Source: Chalciporus piperatus (lineage: Eukaryota; Basidiomycota; Agaricomycetes; Boletales; Boletaceae). Taken from it: DNA of 64,000 nt. Below the pieces are notes generated by a model, which worked only from the letters and a program-made list of their open reading frames with translations, searched no databases and had not been told where the DNA came from. Positions 58,489 to 64,000 of the stretch are shown here, in pieces. Position 1 is the stretch's first letter. Each line of letters begins with the position of its first letter. The translations under genes and the position numbers were made by a program. The DNA lies in the NCBI GenBank assembly GCA_038093975.1, contig JBBPTG010000005.1:434001-498000 (forward strand). The letters run 5' to 3'.

Positions 58489-60604
58489 ATGTCTCAAGCC
58501 AACAGGCCCACTTCCTTGCAGGTTCTGACTCCGGAGCTGCGAACAGTATTAACGAACCGAACTGATCGGTTTCTTCTTAACATCATCAGAGCCAACTCTG
58601 ATACACAGTATGCTTCCGAAGCGCCATGTCTCGCTGCTTTTCGCCATGCCATGTTGGCCCACGGTACGGAAGACACTGCGACACTCTTGCAAGACTTCCG
58701 TGATAATGTGCCGGTGACGGATTACGACTCGTACCAGCCTTGGGTCGCTAGGTTCAACGAACGTCCTTGCCGAGAGTCTCGTGTCGAGAACCTGTTCGCT
58801 CCAGGCTTGCCTTACTACCTCGCCGTCTCCAGCTCTACTTCTGGCAAAGAGCCAAAGCTATTCCCGTCATACGAACATGTTAACCATGATGGTCCTCCCC
58901 GACGCCAATTCTATGATTTCAGTGATGCTCAGGGACCTACGGCCTGTATTTTCTATTATGGCTACAGGGATTTGAAAGAAGTAGAACGGGAACATGGTCA
59001 GGTCCTGAAAAGGATTCCGCTTTGCTTGAGCTCCGGAGGCGGTTTGCGTATGAGATTTGGTTGGGATGTTGAGAGCGATGAAACCCGACTGCCGACCATC
59101 CGTACGTTTTTACTTGCAGAAGTTGTGCGATGATGCTGACTCTCATCTCACAGTACCCGGACAAGTAGCGCCATGGGCAGCAAATCTCATCGAAAATCAT
59201 CGGTCTTACCTTATGATCCATGCGCTTTTTTGCCTTGCCTGTCGCGACCTCGATCAAATTTTCCTGACATTCATCCCGTACTTCACTGATCTTGTCCATC
59301 ACATTGACGAAGAATGGGATGTACTTGTTGCGTGCATCAGGGATGGCACGATCCCAAAGCTTGATGGAATTGCTGATCTTCGAGCCCACTGTCAAGTAAG
59401 CAAGGGGTATGCATGCCATGAGATTTTGTACTGACTTTGAACTTGAATAGGTTTCGTTCCATTCAAACCCAGAGCGTGCGGAGGAATTATGCAAGATCGG
59501 TCCTCCCTCGTCCCGCGAAGGTTGGGCAGCGCAGGTTTGGCCACGTCTTAGGAGGCTCGGGACGATATGCAGTGGTTCCTTTCGAACATATTTGCCACAG
59601 GTTCTTCTTCATATATTCCTCGCATTTATCTGATTTCTCATCGTCAGGATTCAGACGAGATCAATTCTCGGCCCGAGGATCGCCATCCGCAACCACGGAT
59701 ATGTATGCTCCGAATCCCGCGTGTCAGTCTACTTCGACCCCGAAGATATAGATAGTTTCGTGTTCGAAACCTATGATGTCTTGGAATTCATGGATGAAGA
59801 TGCAGATGCATTGTCCGGGAAGGTGCTGCAGGCAGTAAGTCGTGGTGGTCGTATCCGACTCGACGCCACACTCGAGCTGAGTTATTGACGACCCTCGTTA
59901 GTGGGATCTAGACGCAGGAAAGCGCTATCAAATTGTCCTTACTACGCGCAATGGATTATGGCGGTATCCGCTGGACGACATTATCGAGATCGTAGGATTC
60001 GCTCCCGACAATGGTTCACCTGTCTTCAAGTACACTTGCAGAAAACAGTGTGTCACTCCCACTGCATTCGAGTATGATGCTGATTTTCTCTCTTGCTGTT
60101 CAGATTAGAGATCTTGTTGAATGGTATCGTGATATCAAGTGAAAAAGTTGTCGCAGCTGTCCAGAAGATCAAATCGTTGGATTTATTTCAAGTCCTCGAG
60201 TTCACGAGTATGCGCGATGAGAGGGCGAACCCACCGGCAGCGGGCTTCTTCGTCGAGCTTGCCGGACTGCCCGGTGCGTTGGAAAGTTCGGAGAACGAGC
60301 GATCAGTTCGCTCAACATGATCTCAACTATATTACATCATCTCGCAGGACCCAACTCTCATCTGGCAGTACAAAGATTTTCCGATGCTCTAGCAGCGGTA
60401 CACGATGAGTACCCGATCCAATTCGCATCCCGTTATATCAGTCTACCGACGGTCCGCGTCGTCAAGCCTGGGACGTTCATGGAATATCGACATTGGAGGT
60501 GTGAGAAGATGAATATTGGGCTAGGACAGGTGAAGGTGCCGGTCATTTTGTCACACCCCGAATCTCAGGAATGGTTTGCCGAGAGAGTGACTCAAGAACT
60601 GTGA
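58489..60604 (+). CDS. GH3-family protein (auxin-responsive promoter family fold)
   Basis: GH3 proteins are acyl-adenylate-forming ligases; plant members join amino acids to hormones, and the role of fungal members is unknown. Start ATG 58489 (MSQANRPTSLQVLTPELRTV), 11 codons inside a longer frame, chosen by its position after a TATA-like site. Then NVPVTDYDSYQPWVARFNER, LAVSSSTSGKEPKLFPSYEH (phosphate-binding loop), VPGQVAPWAANLIENHRSYL, RDLDQIFLTFIPYFTDLVHH, FHSNPERAEELCKIGPPSSR, a short exon SILGPRIAIRNHGYVCSESR with VSVYFDPEDIDSFVFETYDV, YQIVLTTRNGLWRYPLDDII and SPVFKYTCRKQ (ATP/hinge motifs YDVLEF and RYPLDD). The C-terminal domain ends FAERVTQEL. About eight exons, in frame by eye. Convergent with the lectin gene. 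Confidence 0.83.
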
Positions 60605-61091
60605 TGCTGTTGAAATACCAAAGCACGCTCTGTTGTATACTTGTTGGTCCGTTCGACGAGAAAGATGGTTCCCTATAAAGTCCGGAAGTCAGAGATCGTC
60701 AATTGTGGCGTCGGTAAGTCGAATGGTCGTTATCCACGTAGGAAAATCCTAAGAGTGTCTCCTAGTTCAGAGGGTTGAACACAAGATATTGGCAGCTCTA
60801 CGTCGATCTTCCAGGTGACGCTGCCCAGATAATAACATGCGTGGACAGTGGATGCCAAACTCCTTCATTTTTCTCGCGATTACTTTAAGTTCAAGCTGAT
60901 CGGACGGACTCGAACAACTTTGTTTCCTTTCGCTACCTCCTACAGACAACACTGATACTGATACTACAAATCACAGACATCGCACACTCTGTCGACTGGT
61001 CGTCGACCGTGTTACAATGAGGCAACCTTTCCTCTGCCAAACTCGCTCGTTAGTCATCAATAACTCGGCGAGAAGTGTATACAGTACTCAC

Positions 61092-61523
61092 TCATCCAAT
61101 GATGACGTTGGCCGCGAGGTCTTTGCCCTCGTGGACCGTGAACTTGACTTCAACCTTGGTTCCGGCTGCGCTAGTGACGTTATACTCGGACAACTGTTTC
61201 TCCCTCATAAAGTCCCTCCCTCCCTTGTTGTAGTACTGCGAGTTGATCAACAGGCCAGTCTCTTCGGGACCAAGACCCGTCACCGCGTCGCACCACCGCT
61301 TGTTGTTGTGAACACCGACAGCGATCAGGATCCGCTCGCCTTTGTCGGACATGAGCCTGATGGTGCCCGACGTGCCACTGCCACCCATGGTAAGGATGCA
61401 GTGACCATCTTGCTCAGACCAGGTTCCGCCGTTGGCGAAGTTGAAGACGGTCTTCTCGACGACGGAGAAGTGGCCGCGAGCAGGGTTGGCCTGGTAGAGG
61501 GCGAGCTTGATAGAGTAAGACAT
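61092..61523 (-). CDS. Fungal fruit-body lectin (ABL/XCL family)
   Basis: A single-exon 143-aa protein from MSYSIKLALYQANPARGHFS to LAANVIIG. It has the family signatures VFNFANGGTWSEQDG, LTMGGSGTSGTIRL, VGVHNNKRWCDAVTGLGPEE, YYNKGGRDFMREKQLSEYNV and VEVKFTVHEG. Members such as the Agaricus bisporus and Xerocomus chrysenteron lectins are small cytosolic beta-sandwich proteins with an actinoporin-like fold, that bind the T-antigen disaccharide and N-acetylglucosamine. They are thought to defend against nematodes and insects. There is no signal peptide, as is usual in the family. Length matches the family (about 143 aa), and all signature blocks are intact. A TATA box lies about 110 bp upstream, consistent with strong regulated expression. 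Confidence 0.93.
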   Translation of the reverse strand: MSYSIKLALYQANPARGHFSVVEKTVFNFANGGTWSEQDGHCILTMGGSGTSGTIRLMSDKGERILIAVGVHNNKRWCDAVTGLGPEETGLLINSQYYNKGGRDFMREKQLSEYNVTSAAGTKVEVKFTVHEGKDLAANVIIG

Positions 61524-61631
61524 GGGTTCTAGAGTACGGAATGTTCAGTCTGACAGCGTAGAGGATGAGGAAAAGACGGACTTGTTTGAGAGGAGGTAGT
61601 CAATTGAAAGATCCTGGAAGAAGTGGGGTGG

Positions 61632-61639
61632 TTTATATA
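61632..61639 (-). promoter_or_regulatory. TATA box of the lectin gene
   Basis: The minus strand reads CGCTATATAAAC, a strong TATA box about 110 bp upstream of the ATG at 61523. Confidence 0.7.
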
Positions 61640-62689
61640 GCGTGTTTCGTGTCCAAGTTGAGCAATGTCACTTGACGAGGGGCAGAGGCTTCTCTTGCAC
61701 CCGGGGGGACCCAAGGCGGGAGGAAGCAGCATTCGAGTTCTGCGGTCGTTGAGGATTCATCACCGTCGATCTCGGCCGCTCCAAAGGACTGTCAGCTTCA
61801 AGCTAATGGTCAGTCCAGAACGTTGAAACAGGAGCGCTGTCAATGTCGATCAGGTATATAGAAGGAGCACTTACAATCCAGAATTCATTACCGCAATACA
61901 GCCGCCGCTGTGTTCCGCACAAAATTGCAAAACTTGGTCGATGTGGTAGACGCGGGGCTTGAGAGTTCTGATCGTGGCAGAATATACCAATGGGCGGGGA
62001 CGAAAAACATTAACACTGGTGTTACATTTGCTCGTCCTAGGTCTTCGCCAAGTCATCCTGGGCATTGGCGCGCACATGAGCGTGTTGCGCTTTCGCGAGG
62101 GCACGAACGATGGAACATAACAAGGTGTTCAATTACCTGTAACGGACCATATCACATCTGAAGTGCTTTGTTGACAGTGTGGCCGTTCCACAGACGAAAT
62201 CAACTGCCGTGTCTCCGCTAGTTGCGACCACAGGGTAAAGCATTGGCAATTATGTCGGAATCACAGTCTGTTCCTGTCTCTAGTATTTCGGAAGGACAAA
62301 TGCATCAGCGGACCTACTACTGAAGGAGATTTTGACTGTCGCTTCCGCCGAATCAATGGCCTTAGTAGTGGATCGAGACCGATGGGGGCCAGGGAGTCCG
62401 AATTGTCTAAGGCCACTGCCAGGCAGGACCAAATAGCAAGAAGTATTGGTGTAGATTTTTTTTTCTTCTTCTAACCTTTACGTTAAAAATAAAAATAAAA
62501 AAAAAAAACTCTCCCAAGCTAGTGGCAAACTGAGCGTTACTGAGGTGAGGATCGAAGGTTATGGTGAAAGATTGAAATGAAGCGAGCTGTTGTGTTGTAA
62601 CTTTAAGTTATCGGATATCCGTAATCACGTGACCCACTCAAATGACATTTTGAGCGCAAGTCTCGCAAAGTAAGTTATAGTCACTCCAA
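61640..62689. other. Divergent spacer, no supported gene
   Basis: About 1 kb between the lectin (-) and the mS45-like gene (+). It holds short frames only, and AT-rich runs at 62457-62510 (poly-T then poly-A). ATCACGTGAC (about 62624), an E-box-type palindrome CACGTG, lies 65 bp before the ATG at 62690 and may be a promoter element of the mS45-like gene. Confidence 0.45.
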
Positions 62690-63844
62690 ATGTTGGCCCA
62701 GTTGCATCACGCCTCGTCCAGGTTGCTCGCCCCGGCGCGTCTACACAATGGAACGTGTCTCAGATTCTCGAACTCGGCGGTCGTCGCTGCTCGTCTAGCC
62801 CCAGGTCGTTCGCCTCGTCGCGACGACGACAACGACGACGAAACACCGATCAGTCGTTCGTTCAAGGCCTTGCAAGAGTTAGAAGACAATGAAGACGTCG
62901 AAGCCATGTGGAAATCTGATAAAGTGGAGGCGGTAGAGGAGGGTCCCAAAGCTGGGCAAGGGTCGAAGAACTCCAAAAACGACTTTGCTCGATTCCAAGC
63001 AGAGATTGCTCCCAGGTACCTCCATGCCCAGCCATGCGGTTGGCTCTCCCCGAATAGGGTAAAGATATATCTTGGAAATGGTTTTGATGTTTTGGCTCAC
63101 TCCTTCCCATAGCCATTCCCTCTGAATCCATCTTTTAAGCCACCACCACCTCTCTCCGACGCATTTCGGACTCGGTTGTACCGAGCATACATGGTCAACC
63201 CGGAGATCAATTCCGTTCGTGCTCTTGCGGCCAGACATCAGCTAAGCATAAAACGAGTGGATGCGATACTCAGATTAAAAGGCATGGAAGCAACGTGGCA
63301 AAAGGTCCCCTGCGTTTCTTCTATGTGACTTTGCGCTCGTACTGACGTACCACTGTTGCTCCAGGATCATAAACTTCAGACCGGTTTCCAAGCGGGAATG
63401 GAAAGTCTCCTCGCCGTAGAACATGACCGTCTCGTAGAGGATGAACAACCAGAACATGTCCAACATGCCAGAGAGGCAGACAAACAAGCCGACGTCGAAA
63501 AGGCAAGACAACGGTATCAACGTCTCTTCTGGGAGACCGTCGATGAAGGCAAGGTCTGTTGAATTGCATCGGATTATTTAGGGTGGCTCCTCATTTTTCT
63601 TCAGGAATCGGTCATGTCTGGTATTCTTGAGGCGAAGCAGGGTAATTCTGCAAACACGAAACACAAAGGCAAGACTACTCTCGTGGAACGTGCGCCTGGT
63701 CGACCCGCTATGAAGTTCATCGATGTCGGCGAGGCTTTCGTAGACCAGCAGGGAAAGGCACGACGCGAACGCGAGGGTGCTCGAAGATCAGCTATGAAAG
63801 TGCGGAAGCGACAGCAAAAGCACAATCAGCCTTTGCGTGCGTGA
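62690..63844 (+). CDS. bot1: Mitochondrial small-subunit ribosomal protein mS45/Bot1-like
   Basis: Eukaryotic mitochondrial regulator (Bot1p domain, PF12298) protein, a mitochondrial small-subunit ribosomal component (mS45; S. pombe Bot1). Four exons, 62690-63058, 63113-63304, 63365-63553 and 63605-63844, give 329 aa in frame. An N-terminal mitochondrial presequence is plausible: MLAQLHHASSRLLAPARLHN, Arg-rich and without acidic residues. The domain core is RTRLYRAYMVNPEINSVRAL and AARHQLSIKRVDAILRLKGM, then DHKLQTGFQAGMESLLAVEH. The C-terminus is basic, GEAFVDQQGKARREREGARR and RKRQQKHNQPLRA. The donor of exon 1 is GTAAAG after PNR; the GT six codons earlier would give a stop, so this model is preferred. 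Confidence 0.82.
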
Positions 63845-64000
63845 CGACGGCTTGAGCTTCGAAGTCGTCAATTCGCCTCGCTAGACATACATTATCTCTA
63901 TGTCCCGAATATAATACCATCACTGCTCGTTTCATGCCCACGCCTCACTCGAACCAGGAAGAACGACCACCGGTGACCTGGACCAGGAGGAAACATTTGA

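Noticed and set aside
60860..60925. Possible tRNA B box (GTTCGAGTCC on the minus strand)
   Set aside because: No A box at the right distance and no cloverleaf could be folded by eye.
61017..61532. 171-codon + frame over the lectin gene
   Set aside because: Antisense to a fully conserved lectin coding sequence.
1..64000. CRISPR array, transposon ends or retroelement proteins
   Set aside because: No regularly spaced repeats, terminal inverted repeats, reverse transcriptase or transposase motifs seen; repeats are gene-block duplications.

Overview
The window looks like nuclear DNA of a basidiomycete fungus, most probably an Agaricomycete. Genes are split by many introns of about 45-85 nt with GT..AG ends and CT(A/G)A(C/T) branch points. 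Families typical of mushroom-forming fungi are present: DUF6533 membrane proteins, a WW-like protein with C-terminal membrane helices, a GH3-type protein and a fruit-body lectin. I cannot name the species. Exon models were built by eye from reading frame, splice sites and family resemblance; no alignment or search was run.

Layout. 0.6-15.7 kb is a rearranged tandem array. A unit made of a DUF6533 gene (-), a GPI11/PIG-F gene (+) and a PHO13-type phosphatase (-) occurs three times (A, about 0.66-4.03 kb; B, about 8.5-11.3 kb; C, about 11.5-15.7 kb). Only unit C keeps all three genes. In A and B the GPI11 and PHO13 parts are decayed; B also carries an in-place inversion and a 25-bp tandem duplication. 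A WW-like gene lies between A and B. At 16.0-18.0 kb is a broken amino-acid permease. At 19.1-23.4 kb are a transaldolase-like gene with altered catalytic positions, a small unknown gene and a bZIP factor. 23.4-27.3 kb has no gene I can support.

27.3-37.5 kb is a compact housekeeping block: tof1/swi1 (replication fork protection), PBDC1 (eEF1A chaperone), a ZZZ3-like Myb/SANT protein and, divergently, a large low-complexity protein. 38.7-42.7 kb holds two more DUF6533 genes (D, E) on the + strand, followed by a lipase fragment. 43.8-63.8 kb holds ATG1, SFM1, an FAD monooxygenase, LCB1, a GMC oxidoreductase, a GH3 protein, a fruit-body lectin and a mitochondrial small-subunit protein of the mS45/Bot1 family.

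Most genes are unrelated housekeeping functions (GPI anchors, sphingolipids, autophagy, ribosome and translation-factor maturation, replication). I see no single pathway cluster. The most unusual material is the tandem array, in which DUF6533 copies survive while their hitch-hiking neighbours decay, the transaldolase-like gene that seems to lack the catalytic lysine, and an 11-nt micro-exon in PBDC1.
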